Under the pieces are notes generated by a model. It ran no database searches, was not told the origin of the DNA, and worked only from the letters and a program-made list of their open reading frames with translations. The translations under genes were made by a program, and so were the position numbers. A stretch of 64,000 nt of DNA, from positions 18,402,548 through 18,466,547 of the forward strand of contig NC_034012.1 of NCBI RefSeq assembly GCF_000346465.2, in the 5' to 3' direction. This DNA is from Prunus persica. Lineage: Eukaryota; Streptophyta; Magnoliopsida; Rosales; Rosaceae. Position 1 is the first letter of the stretch; each line of letters begins with the position of its first letter. Below, in pieces: positions 34,661 through 46,300 of this stretch.

Positions 34661-35985
34661 CCCGCGTCCCATTTTTGGTACCCGCCTACATTTTTAGAGT
34701 TTTGCGCGATGAATACTAACGTCGCACAAATATTTGCGCGACTAAATATTTTTTGTGTTTTAAATTTTTTAATTAAAATAAACTAATTTAATAGTTTGCT
34801 CTACAAAATATTTTGTCGCGCAAGGTTTTTGACTTTTTGTTTTATTATTTCTTTAATATTAATTTATTTATATTAGTTTATTCAAATTTTTACTTTTTAA
34901 ATTTAATTTAATTGTATGATTTTTTTTAAATCACTTTAATTTAAGTTGACATTAATTTTTTCAAATTTTTACTTTTTAAATTTAATTTAATTGTAAGATT
35001 TTTCTTAATTACTTTAATTTAAATTGACATATTCAAAATAAAATTACATATGAAAAATAGTGATCAAATTATCCAATAAATATATATTCAAAATGTACAC
35101 ATAAATTAACAAAGTACAATAATAAAATCCTAATACAAGAGTATTGTGGTGGTAGTGGCGGATGATATGTTTTGATAGCTTCCTAATCCTCAACTTTAGC
35201 CATCAAAGTCTTGATGATTACCTACAAAAAAAACAAATATGGTCAAATAAAAACAACAACAAAAAAAAGAATGTATAATCTCCCCTAGAATTGTTATACC
35301 ACAAATCCAACCCAAACTCCAATCTCTCCCCTTTACTCAACCCCAAACCCCACACAAACTCAAAACTAACTCCAAAAACACATATTAATGAAAAAAATTT
35401 AAAATTTGGAGAGAATATACCTTTTGGCAAGATTGAGAGTGAGTGAGAATGAGAGGGAGAAGTGAGTGTGAGAGAATTAGATAAGATAATGATAGAGAGA
35501 TGAGAGAGTGAGAGATAGTGAAAAGATAGATGAGAGAGTGAGTGAGAGTGAGAGATAGTGAAGAGAGATATGAGAGATTAAGTGAGAGGAGTGAGTGTGA
35601 GAGAAAAGGTGGAATTTGGGGAGAGGGAAAGAGAGAGGAGAGGTAAGAGTAGAGAAAGACATTGAGAAAATGGTGTAGGAGTTATTGGTCGCGCAAAGTC
35701 TAAAAAAAATTATTTTTAAAAAAAAAAATTCCCGCATCCCATTTTTGGTACCCGCCAAAATTTTTAAATTTTTGCGCAACGAAAAGTACATATTGGTCGC
35801 GCAAAGTCTAAAACAATTATATAAAAAAAGTCCCGCGTCCCATTTTTGGTACCCGCCCAAATTTTTGCGCGACGAAAAATATATATTGGTCGCGCAACGT
35901 TTTGAGCGACAAAAAATATTGGTCACACAAAGTCTAAAGTTTTTTTTTTATTTTAAAAACCCGTGTCCCATTTTTGTTACTCGCA
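34661..35985 (+). repeat. Four dispersed copies of a CCCGCGTCCC motif
   Basis: CCCGCGTCCCATTTTTGGTA followed by CCCGCC starts at 34661, about 35731 and about 35832, with a diverged copy near 35960. Each copy stands next to a GCGCGACGAA pair, so motif plus pair seems to have been amplified as a unit. Confidence 0.75.
35425..35660 (+). repeat. Purine-rich GAGAGTGA tract
   Basis: About 235 bp of almost pure purine on the plus strand (GAGTGAGAGTGAGAGATAGT and variants), a degenerate short-period repeat. The other strand reads as serine and leucine codons, which is not evidence of a gene. Confidence 0.8.
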
Positions 35986-36254
35986 CAAATGTTTTGAGTT
36001 TTGCACGACGAACTGTTGGTCACGCAAACTTTTGAGAGACGAAAAATTGGTTCGTAGCACAATATTTATAAAAATAATTGTTTTGAATAAGAAAAAATAA
36101 AAAAAAATTATTTTATGATTTAAAATATAATTAAGGTGAAAGCTACTTAATAAATGTATATACTATTCAATTTCTTAAGTGTTATACGTACAAAATAAAT
36201 AAATTTAAAACTACTTAATAAATATATATATATATATATATACACACACACCAT

Positions 36255-37190
36255 TCAACGATCCAACCGTAAGACTTGTTTGTATATACTTCAAGATCGT
36301 ATACCCCAAAAATCGCAAAAAATAAATATTCAGAGATCTAGTAACGGGACAAAACTTTTCGATAGTTATAAATGAAAAATCACGATTTAACGGTTATTTT
36401 GACTCCGATTTTGATGATTTTTTTACAGGTACACTCCTTGACCCTATATGAATACAATGACTGAATTTGATCTTCAATTTAAAACATTTGTACTAGTGGA
36501 TACCACAAAATCTTATGTTATATTTAACGAAAGTATAAATAAACTCTTAATTGTTAGTGAATATATTGTTTTGATGGCATATGCATTCTACGAAACTAGT
36601 TTCAACGATCCAACCGTCAAACTTGTTTTTTTATACTTCGAGATCATATACGCCAAAAATCAGAAAAAATAAACATTCATAGATCAAGTAATGGACAAAA
36701 CTTTTCGACGGTTATAAATAAAAAATCATGATTTAACGGTTATTTTAACTCCGACTTTGATGATTTTTTACAGCTACACTCCTTGACCCTATATGAATAC
36801 AATGACTGAATTTGATCTTCAATTTAAAATATTTACACTAGTGGATACCACAAAATCTTATGTTATATTTAACGAAAGTATAAATAAACTCTTAATTGTT
36901 AGTGAATATATTATTTTGATGGCATATGCATACTATTTTCAACGATCCAACCGTCAAACTTGTTTGTTTATACTTCGAGATCATATCCGCTAAAAATCGG
37001 AAAAAATAAACATTCAGAGATCAAGTAATGGGACAGAACTCTTCGACGGTTAGAATGAAAAATTACGATTTAACGATTATTTTAACTCCGATTTTGATAA
37101 TTTTTTAAAGCTACACTCCTTGACCCTATATGAATACAATGAACTAATTCGATCGTCAATTTAAAATATATATTTTCTAACAAAAACCCA
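36255..37190 (+). repeat. Tandem array, three units of about 340 bp
   Basis: Units start TCAACGATCCAACCGT at 36255, 36600 and 36938. Each carries CTCCTTGACCCTATATGAAT and AATAAACTCTTAATTGTTAG (missing from the last, partial unit). Periods are about 345 and 338 bp. Confidence 0.85.
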
Positions 37191-37404
37191 ATCCGAACAA
37201 TAATAATATATTTTTCTAACAAAAATCCGATCCGATCTAAAATAAGAAATTTAAAGCTACTTAATAAATATATATACCGTTTAATTTTTTAAGTGTTATG
37301 CATACAAAATAAAAAACAAAAATAAATTAGTTTAGGTGACAAAATGTTTGGATTATGTCATGCAAAGATTTTAAAAAATAATTTTTTAATTTTATTTATT
37401 TTTA

Positions 37405-37690
37405 TAAGGACTTTGCGCGACGAAGTTTACTTTTCGTCGCGCAAAGTCACTTTGAGCGACGAATTATTTTTCGTCGCGCAAAATTGGTCGCGCAAGACTT
37501 TGAGCGACGATGTATTGTCGTCACGCAAAAGTTTGTCGCGCGAAGTGACTTTGCGCAACGAATTATTTTTCGTCGCGCAAAATTTGGTCGCGCAAGACTT
37601 TGAGTGACGAAGTTTCAAGTTTCGTCGCGCAAAGTGACTTTGAGCGACGAATAGTTTTTCGTCGCGCAAAATTTGGTCGCGCAAGGGGTT
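37405..37690. repeat. Right subterminal array of GCGCGACGAA pairs
   Basis: At least eight copies of GCG(C/A)GACGAA or GAGCGACGA alternate with TCGTCGCGCAAA over 285 bp up to the right end of the element. It mirrors the left array, as expected for transposase-binding subterminal repeats. Confidence 0.85.
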
Positions 37691-37703
37691 TTTTTTACTA
37701 ATG

Positions 37704-38240
37704 TTACCAAGGGCCCCAGAATACTAGATATGCCACGACGAACATGGCACAAGCCTCCCTATGAGATGATTAAAGCAATTTGTGATGGGGGATGGGTGGC
37801 GTAGACTAAACGTCGTGGGACTAGCTAGGTTCTATGCAATGATTATGGTGAGCTTTTGCGAGCTGGTGGCACAAGATTACCCTATTACAGAACGATACTA
37901 GCGGCCGAAGTAGAGGCCATTTGGGACTCTCTAGGTGCGTGCCTTCAGTTGGGGGTCAATTAGGTAAAGGTGGAATCCGATTCTAAAGAGCTTATACGAC
38001 TAATCAAAGGTAAGGAGGTTGCAGACATCGAATGCATACTTCTTGATATTCAGGTTCTGGCTCCTTAGTTTCAGCGGGTAGACTTTAGACATATTCCGCG
38101 AACATGTAACAAAGCAGCATTTAAGGTTGCTGCTTATTTTTCTCGAGTTGGGGGTACCTTTAGCTAGGACCTTTCCTGCCCAGTATGGCTCTCTAATATT
38201 CTAGCAAGTGATGTAAACCTTGATTCTTCAATTCAATAAA
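37704..38240 (+). pseudogene. LINE-type RNase H domain relic, right piece
   Basis: The frame from about 37743 reads WHKPPYEMIKAICDGGW, LAAEVEAIWDSLGACL, VKVESDSKELIRLIKG, FRHIPRTCNKAAFKVA and ends at a stop after ILASDVNLDSSIQ. These are the landmarks of the RNase H-like domain (RVT_3) found in plant LINEs and derived genes. Five in-frame stops, all TAG, lie at 37802, 37826, 37961, 38066 and 38165. At the last four, Trp or Gln is what the family has. Together with 34010-34223 it is one relic split by the CACTA insertion. Confidence 0.78.
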
Positions 38241-38570
38241 TTTCAGCAATTTTTGACAACAACAAAAATGCTACTCTTACTACATTTTTATACCATATTC
38301 TCGTACCACTTTGTATGACAGCTTAGGTGAACAACCACATTAATTAATAAATAAATAACGGAACAAAACTACAAATAATTTTAATTGATGTGGATGTTCA
38401 CCTCAATTGCCACATAAGGTGGTATACAAATGTGGTAAGAGTAACATGATTCTTTAAGGTTATACCTTCTCATTGATTTTAGCATATCTCAAGTTGGTTT
38501 CTTTCGTTTTGTTTTATTTTGTCTTTACCCATTGGTACTCCACACCTCATTCAAAATATATTGAAATCTT

Positions 38571-38619
<49 letters not shown>

Positions 38620-39809
38620 CTTGCAAAATCATCCCACATGAAAAGCCAATAGAGATGTTATTGTTCATGGCCGTTCATGTTGCTAAAGAATTTCTTGGGT
38701 AATTTATAAACCTAAGTATAAGGCTTTTATGAAGTGTGAAGACTTAAACTTAGCGTTAGTGTGTTTAAAGGTGGGTATTTCATTCAGTTTATTTTTTATT
38801 TTTTCAATTGGCATTGTCATTTTTTCAATCGGCATTGTCTTCATTTGTTTACATATTGGGGAGGTTGGATTTTATTTTGGGGTATGATATATTGGGTATA
38901 TAAGTAATACATGGTGGGTTTGATACCTGTTCTGGAGGTGAAAAAACACAACCGTTAGCAAGTTTTCAAACATGCATGAGTGCTCATACAGTTTAGGTAA
39001 AATAAGTAGGGTTTTCTATTTCTACTTGTTAGGTAATACAATTTTAACAAGTAAATTCAAATGTGTTTAGTTTGACCACTATATAAGAGGTAACTCATAT
39101 ATGGGTATTTTTTTTTTTTGTATTTATCTCATCCTATGTATTTAACTCCACATACGGAGATAAATTGTTTTCCATTACGTATTTACTTCACATGAAGGTC
39201 AATCATTTTTTTGATGAATTTTTTCTTATTGTAGGTGGATATTATGAAGACAATATACAGTCTAGAATTCAAATTTTTTTTTTAATGGCAAAATGGAATT
39301 CATTAATCAATCATCAGGAATAATAGGTCCAGCATGAGGAAGAGTGGCCTCATTAAAACCTCCCAAAAGAAAACCCAATGGGATAAAACTTCAAGGGAGG
39401 AAAAAAGAGTACCGTACACGCCAAATTACAACTGGAACTTAAACAAAGACATTGGACTCAGGGCAATCATCATAAACAGCATCCATGAGCCACAAAGGAT
39501 CCACATCCATCCAAAACGATAGACCTTGTTCACGAAGACTGAAACAGGCAACGCAATAGAAACAAATATAAAATGAATAATTCTAAATAAATAATATATA
39601 ATAATCAAAGGGGCAAGAACGTTGCTTTAGATACATAACGTACACAAAGTAACAAGTACATGGATTAAGATATAAATGGAAAGTGGTCTAAAGAAGTTAT
39701 ATGCAAGAGACCTTTTCGTACATATGAATATCGTATCCGAAAATATTCCTGGTCATAGGATCATCAATTGCACAATGGTGACCCGCAAAGACTGGTACAC
39801 ATTATGTTT
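38241..39809. other. Intergenic stretch with a GA microsatellite
   Basis: No gene is recognised. (GA)21 is at 38573-38614. Around 39290-39420 the sequence, read on the minus strand, contains CCCATTGGGTTTTCTTTTGG and GGTTTTAATGAGGCC, words often seen near the 3' ends of plant retroelements, but no element could be delimited. Confidence 0.5.
38573..38614 (+). repeat. (GA)21 microsatellite
   Basis: Forty-two bases of uninterrupted GA dinucleotide, followed by GAAAGGAC-like sequence. Confidence 0.95.
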
Positions 39810-39839
39810 CACTACTACAAAAAGTGAAAAAGACGACCA

Positions 39840-41460
39840 GAAAACAACGACGGTCTAAGTGAAAACCGTCGTGGTTTTTAAAAAGACGACGGTTCTAAAA
39901 ACACCGTCGTGTAATACAACCTTAGACAACTAAAAAATGGAGATTCAAATGGCTGTTCAAAAACAACGACGTACATAATTAAACAACCGACGTCTATTTG
40001 AAACAGATTTTCGCAGTGTAAAATCAATGCCAACAAAGAATGGCAGAAGTTATGAATCGACCGACGTAGAAAGTGAAGACGACGATTTCAATAAAAACCG
40101 CCGTTTTTACTCATAAAATAACACGACGAGGTTTTCGTATAAGACGCCGTATAATTACAAACAAATCCACGGCTTTAAAATACAAAATATCGCCGTATTA
40201 AATTAATGTACAACGACGGAAAATATAAATATATGGACGTCATTCTCGTATAGTTCTACGACGTTATCTTTAAATCGTACAATAAAATTTAACGTCGTAT
40301 TTATTCATTTTATACGTCGTACATTTAATTTTAACCGTCGTCTTAATAAGAATTTTTGTTAACAATTTTTTTCTTTGATTTTCTTATCCTACGTCGGTAG
40401 ATCTAGTTAATGACAAGAATTGAAATAACCATGACGGTTTATATAGAAAACCGCCGACATAATCAGATTTGTCTGAGATCCCAAGGGTTACGAAATCTTA
40501 CCAGATGGAACTCTGTTCCACATCATAATCTTAACAGATGACACAGATTTGCAATCAGAGAGACAATTTTTTGGAAGTTGATGATGTGTGTGCGTTTGTG
40601 TATCTACAAATATTATACCTAACGTCGTTGCAAATTTGCAATCAGAGAGACAATTTTCAACGACGGTTATATTATACCTAACGACGTTTAAAAAACAAAT
40701 CAACGTCGCTAAACAAATATATTACGTCGTCTTAGTCTTACTTAAGACGACGAAAAACGACGACAGTAATAAAAAAACAGTCGTTGTTTTTATATTCTTA
40801 TTTTATTTAAATCTGTCCTCCAAAAAAGAAACTTTACATATTCTAGAACATTAATTTCCTTCATTTTAAATTTCCTCTGGAAAAAAAAACTCTATGTATA
40901 ACGCACTGTAATTGAAAAATAAACTGAAAGGTCACGGGAAAAAAAATTCTATTCATAATTTAAAAATTCAAATCCACGTCGGTTATATTAAACATAACGA
41001 CGTTAAATGAAAAGATTCCACGTCGCAAAACAAATATTGCGTCGTGTTAGTTAAAAACGACGGCATAACAAAAAACCGTCGTTATTTCAAACTGAATTAA
41101 TTTAAAATTTATTCGGAAAAGCAAAATCTATTTATAATTTCCTCGGGTTAGTAATATTGCGTCGTGTTAGTTTACAAATTCAAGAACATTAATTTCCCTC
41201 ATTTTAAATTTCCTCGGGAAAGAAAAATCTATTTATCACGCTTTGTAATTGAAAACTAAAACTGAAAGAATTCGGGAAAAAAAACTCTATTTATAATTTA
41301 AAAATAAAATTCACGTCGGTTGTAGTACACTTAACGACGTTTAACAAAATAATCTACGTCGGTAATTATAAATCTACCGCCATCTTACCTTAATATAGAC
41401 GACGAGAAAAGACGACGGTAGAACAGAAAACCGCCGTTGTTTCAGTTTCTTTAACAGTTT
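39840..41460. repeat. Left subterminal field of CGACG/CGTCG motifs
   Basis: Dozens of copies of AACGACGG, ACGTCGT and ACCGTCGT occur in both directions, spaced 15-40 bp, separated by AT-rich filler. The right end has a matching field at about 52600-54100. Within the field, a phrase TTGCAATCAGAGAGACAATT occurs twice (about 40550 and 40635), showing local duplication. Confidence 0.85.
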
Positions 41461-41480
41461 GGTCCTTTATCTTTCTGCAG

Positions 41481-41890
41481 GACTTGTATAGTTCAAAGTA
41501 TTGACAATGTCTTCATCATATCTCCCAGCAACTACTGATTCGATTGCTCATGCTTTAGAGGCCATCTGAAGCCATTTCTATTCTTTATCGCATTCTTGAA
41601 ACCCATCTTCTTCTTCTGAAGCTCTACGGATAAAGGAAGAGGCTATCACAAATCTGACGGATCTTCTTAGCCAAGAAAATCAAGCAGATTTCCCTGAGAA
41701 GCGAACTTTCCTTCGACAGCGAGTGGAGGCCAGGCTTGCATCTCTTTTGATGGAAAGCAAGGAGTATTCAGAAGCACTAAGTGTCCTATCAGGCTTGATC
41801 AAGGAAGTGAGAAGGCTAGTTGACAAGCTTCTTCTTGTGGACATATATTTGATGCGAGTAAGCTCAATTTCTCTTTGAGAAAGACATCCA
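41481..41890 (+). pseudogene. Captured fragment of the 26S proteasome subunit RPN6 gene
   Basis: After a CTGCAG acceptor and a short leader, the ATG at 41507 opens MSSSYLPATTDSIAHALEA. Later come NPSSSSEALRIKEEAI, TNLTDLLSQENQA and KRTFLRQRVEARLASLL, followed by EYSEALSVLSGLIKEVRR and DKLLLVD. This is the N-terminal part of RPN6 (PSMD11), a lid subunit of the 26S proteasome. Part of the normal sequence between SQENQA and EKRTFL is missing. Two stops near 41567 and 41597 lie in a short segment read out of frame between two compensating indels, and a one-base loss follows near 41855. It is spliceless coding sequence but keeps an intron-type acceptor at its start. It cannot make a working subunit and is cargo of the CACTA element. 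Confidence 0.85.
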
Positions 41891-42359
41891 AATTATTGTC
41901 TTTGAGATGTGAGAGACTGAGAGAGGAAGAACTTGGAACCCTAAATGTAAACTGAAAATGAATGAAAGCGACAAATTTATAGAATAAATTTTTAAAACCA
42001 ACGGCGGTCCTTACAAAAAAACTGCCGTTTAAATTGTACAATCAACGTCGGTATGATCGACGTATATTACAGAAATCCACGTCGGTACATTAATAAAAAC
42101 GACGTGTTAAATAATCTACCATGACGCGAGTTATTACTTATGTACTTTAATTTTTGAGTTTACTACGACGGTACCTACAACACTACTGTCGTATTTATTT
42201 ACCACGTCCGAAGTTAAATGTACCGTCGTATTTTGTAATTTATACGTCGTAGTTATATGTAACCGCCGTATTATTTTTTTGAAATGGTTTTATATGTAAG
42301 CAACTTTTCGTCTACCTAACATACACATGCGCTGTTTCCAAACCCGATTAAAAATTTCA

Positions 42360-42493
42360 ATCTCCTAGAGAAAACTTTTAGACTTTTTTCCTTGTCAGAG
42401 CACTGTCAGAGTATCTCATCGTCTTCCTCTCGTCTTCTTCGTCGTCTCTGAAGTTAAACATAATCTTCCTCTTGCTTTCATTGCACGCAAAAG
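42360..42493 (+). promoter_or_regulatory. Probable 5' UTR exon of the Ptta/En/Spm-Ulp1 gene
   Basis: A pyrimidine-rich leader (TCGTCTTCCTCTCGTCTTCT) ends at a strong donor, AAAAG followed by GTAAGCTTT at 42494. The coding exon begins after TTGCAG at 43352, so a leader intron of about 860 bp is likely. The intron contains CGTCG motifs. Confidence 0.5.
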
Positions 42494-43366
42494 GTAAGCT
42501 TTCATTTTCACTATTTTGGTTACTGTTTTGCATGCTCATACGTTTTTTGTTTGAAAAATCTTTTTACCTTTTTTCTGGCCAAAATCATTTTACTTCTTTC
42601 CAAGTTCGATAAAATATACAGACAAAGAGGGAAAGTTTCCAACTTTGAAGACAACTACCTCAACTAAATAAGACGACGGTAGCTTCTTATTTACGTGGTT
42701 AAATATGTAGACCACGACGATTCGTCAGTCGTTCTTGCGTCGTCTGAAAATTGACAAAGTTGTTTTTAAAATTATAGTCTTTTTTTTATTTGCTTGTTTA
42801 ATTGCAGGTTTGATTTCTCTGAACAATGATTTTTGTTTTTCCCTAATTTGATAAAATATAAAGAAAAAGAAAGTAGGGTTGGTATCTAATATAGACGACA
42901 GTATCTTATTGTTTTACGTCGTGTGAATGTTAATACCACGACGTCATATTAAAATACCGTCGTCTATATAAGATTCCAAAATTTTCTTTCTTGGCCTTGT
43001 ATTTTATCAAATTAGAAAACAAAAACCATGGTTCAGAAAAATCAAATCTGCAATCAAACATTCACAGAGAAAGAAAGAAGGGTTTTGGATCCTTATATAG
43101 ACGACGGTATATTACTACTGACGTCGTGTGAACATCAATACCACGACGTTATATAAATATTTCGTCGTTTATAGTTAATTATCACGTCGTTTATAGTTAA
43201 TTATTTCGTCGTTGTTTAATTACCTTGGTTTTAAACATTTATTACGTCTGAGATTATTTCATTGCGTCGTTTAAAATCATATCATACGTCGTATTTTATT
43301 AATAACCGTCGTTTGTGTTCTTAATCTTTTCCTGAAATATTTTCACTTGCAGTTTTGTCTGTAAAA

Positions 43367-46300
43367 ATGGTTTCTCACCAAGACCAAAGTAAGGATTCTG
43401 GCTCCAAGAAAAATGGACGTAAGGAGCTTGGAATGGTACCTCCTCAAGTGAAGCCTTCGAAGAAGATGAAGTTTGCTTCATCATCTGCTGAGACAGAACC
43501 AACCAGCACGACAACAATCTCTGATGATTCAAAGTCTGGTCGAGGTATGAGCACAATGCCTCGTGTTGTGAAGAGAAAACTTCAGAAACTGAGGCCAATT
43601 GTTGAGTACAATAAAAGGGGGAAAGGAATTGGCCAAGCACATAGTGAGATGCAGTCCTACATTGGTGTGTTGGCACGCTCCAGAGTTCCACTTGTGGATA
43701 TGAAATGGGCTCAAATCCCCAAGGATATAAAGGAGCAGATTTGGGAAGCAATTGACATTGCTTTTGTGGTAGGTCAAGGGGGCAAGAGCTCTGTGTTAGC
43801 TTCTGCTGCCAAGAAATGGAAGGATTTCAAGTCTACACTAACGAGGCATTATATCCTTCCATACACCAATGACAGGGAGAGATTAAGCCAACCCCCTGAA
43901 ACATATAAATTCATAGAGAAAGCACAATGGGATGCCTTTGTAGCTTCAAGGTTATCCAAAGATTTTGAGTCTGTGCATTCTCAACATGCACAGATTAGGG
44001 AGAAACTTGAGTACAATCATCGATTGTCTCGAAAAAGATATGCTGGTTTGGAGGATCAATTGGAGGAAACCATGCCTGGGGTAGAAATTGATCGATCTAC
44101 CTTATGGAAGAGAGCTAGACAGGACAAACATGGTAACATCCCGGATCCAAAGGTGGCAGAGAAAGCAAAATTAATTGTAAGCCTACTCACTCTGTTTTAA
44201 ATTTTTATTAAACTGTGAATAATTCTTATTACGTCTTATGTTATATTTTGCATCGTGTGAATGATATTACCACGTCGAAATTTTTTAAACAACGTCGTTA
44301 AAGGTCTAAATAGGAATCACTACTCTGTTTTCTGTAATTATAGCATAAGATGTCGGTGGTTCATTTTCGCGTCGTTTGTATTGAATTACTACGTCGAAAT
44401 GTTTTAAACAAGGTCGTTAAAGGTGTGAATATTGAATCATCCCTCTGTTATCTGTAAATAAAGCATAAGACATCGGTGGTTTATTCATTTCGTCGTTTTA
44501 AAAACTAACCACGTCGGTATAACTACCGTCATGATAAATTATAATAACGTCGATTTATATGTTATTGCGTCGTGTGAAATTATATAATACGTCGTTTGTA
44601 TATAAATAACCGTCATGTGTTTTTATTCTTACTTTTTTATATATCTTTGTTTTAGGATGAATTGCAAAAACAAGTCTCGAAAGGCAAAGTCACTGTTTCT
44701 GGCAGCAATGATGTGCTGACCATGGCTTTGGGCCCCGAGCATCCAGGCAGAGTGAGAGGAGTAGGTGCTGGGATCTCACCAAGGCAATATTTCAATTTAC
44801 CCAAACCACAGAGAGTGAGCTTTGACGACCGTTTGAAGGACAGTTTAAGAGTTCTCCTTCAAGAAGAGACTAAAAAGATGGAAGCTAAGGCAAGGGAAGA
44901 GGCTTTAAAGATGGAGGCTAGAACGAAACAATTGGTAGAGGCTGAGAGGGAGCATTTCCTGAGTCAGCTTTCCCAATTAATTCCCAATTTTGATCCAAGC
45001 ATGCTTAAACCCAGAATTAGCCAAAGTCCCAAAAATCCAATGTCTGACAAAGCAAGCTGCTCTGGAGGTGATGTGAGATCCCAGCATTTTGAGGATGATA
45101 CTGCCAAAAATGGGAAACATCAGGAAGAAAAGGTAACATATCTAAACTTTGAATTCTCTGTTTTTTTAAAAACCATTAGACGTCGTTATTATTAATAAAA
45201 CCGTCGTTTGAAATACATACCACGACGATTTTAAAAATAAACCGTCGTTTGTATTTCAATACCACGTCGTATTTAGTTTACTTGTTTTACACGCCATTAA
45301 ACGTCGTTATTTTTAAAACTTTGTGGTTTTTAGACGACGGAGTTAGTCATTCCCGCCGTAATAGATGAAGAGAAGAGAGAAGAAAAACAAGATGAAAAGG
45401 AGAAAGAAGATGACGACCAGGTATGTTCACATAACTTTGCCTTTTTTATTTGTTTTTCAAAATTTCAGACGTCGATATTTTTCTTTAAACTGTCGTTTGT
45501 TTACAACTTAGACGGCGGAATTTTTTTCTAAGACGTAATAAATTATTCACCATGACGGTTTCTTCACCGTCGTTTAAATTCTTTTCAGACGACGTTGTAT
45601 TCCTTAAACCGTCGTTTTTATTGAATTACCACGTCATTTTTTTTATTTCTTTAAACAGGTTATTCAAGGTGTTGATTATTCAAATATGGAGGCGCCATCT
45701 TCTTTAAAATCCCTTTGTCGTTATGTGGAAACGACACTCGTGCCTCAGGATAAGACCCTGCACTTTACAATTGATAAGGAGGTGTTTGGTCTAGAGCGCG
45801 ATACCTTCCTTCTGCCTGAAGATATTACACAATTTGCAGGCATGGAAGAAATAGGAGCCACTGTCATTGCTGTATATATGAGGTTTGTCATTCTAAAATA
45901 ATACGTCGTTGGTTTATTTATTACGTCGTCTTAACCAACTAACCACGTCGTTAGTATGTACCGTCGTGATAAATATATTATAACGTCGTGGTCTATTTCA
46001 GTACGTCGTGTGAAATTTTATAATACGTCGTTTTGTTATACATAACCGTCGTGTGTTTTTTTGTATATATGAGGCTTGTCATTCTAAAATAATACGTCGT
46101 TGGTTTATTTATTGCGTCGTCTTAACTAACTAACCACGTCGTTAGTATGTACCGTCGTGATAAATATATTATAACGTCGTTGTCTATTTCAGTACGTCGT
46201 GTGAAATTTTATAATACGTCATTTTGTTATACATAACCGTCGTGTGTTTTTTTGTGCTGACTTGTTTATATTATTTTATATATCTAGGTACTTACACGAT

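Larger units (their letters stand above)
34224..37703. mobile_element. Non-autonomous CACTA transposon, 3.48 kb
   Basis: The left end is CACTACTACATTTTACAC. The right end read inwards on the other strand is CATTAGTAAAAAAAACC, a mutated version. Both ends are flanked by TTA (34221-34223 and 37704-37706), the 3-bp target duplication of the CACTA superfamily. Near both ends lie dense GCGCGACGAA repeats in direct and inverted pairs. There is no transposase or other gene, so movement would depend on another element. Interior fields are a CCCGCGTCCC motif set, a purine tract and a 340-bp tandem array. Confidence 0.85.

Noticed and set aside
34201..34700. Protein genes in the GCGCGACGAA field (several open frames such as SSRKTLCDKYF repeats on both strands).
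   Set aside because: All six frames stay open because the repeat lacks stop codons. The repeats explain the frames and there is no start context or family match.
35477..35926. Ser/Leu-rich minus-strand frame of 149 codons.
   Set aside because: It is the complement of a degenerate GAGAGTGA tract and GCGCGACGAA repeats.
39290..39560. A retroelement 3' end on the minus strand.
   Set aside because: A few typical words (CCCATTGGGTTTTC) are present but no coding, LTR border, tail or duplication was seen.
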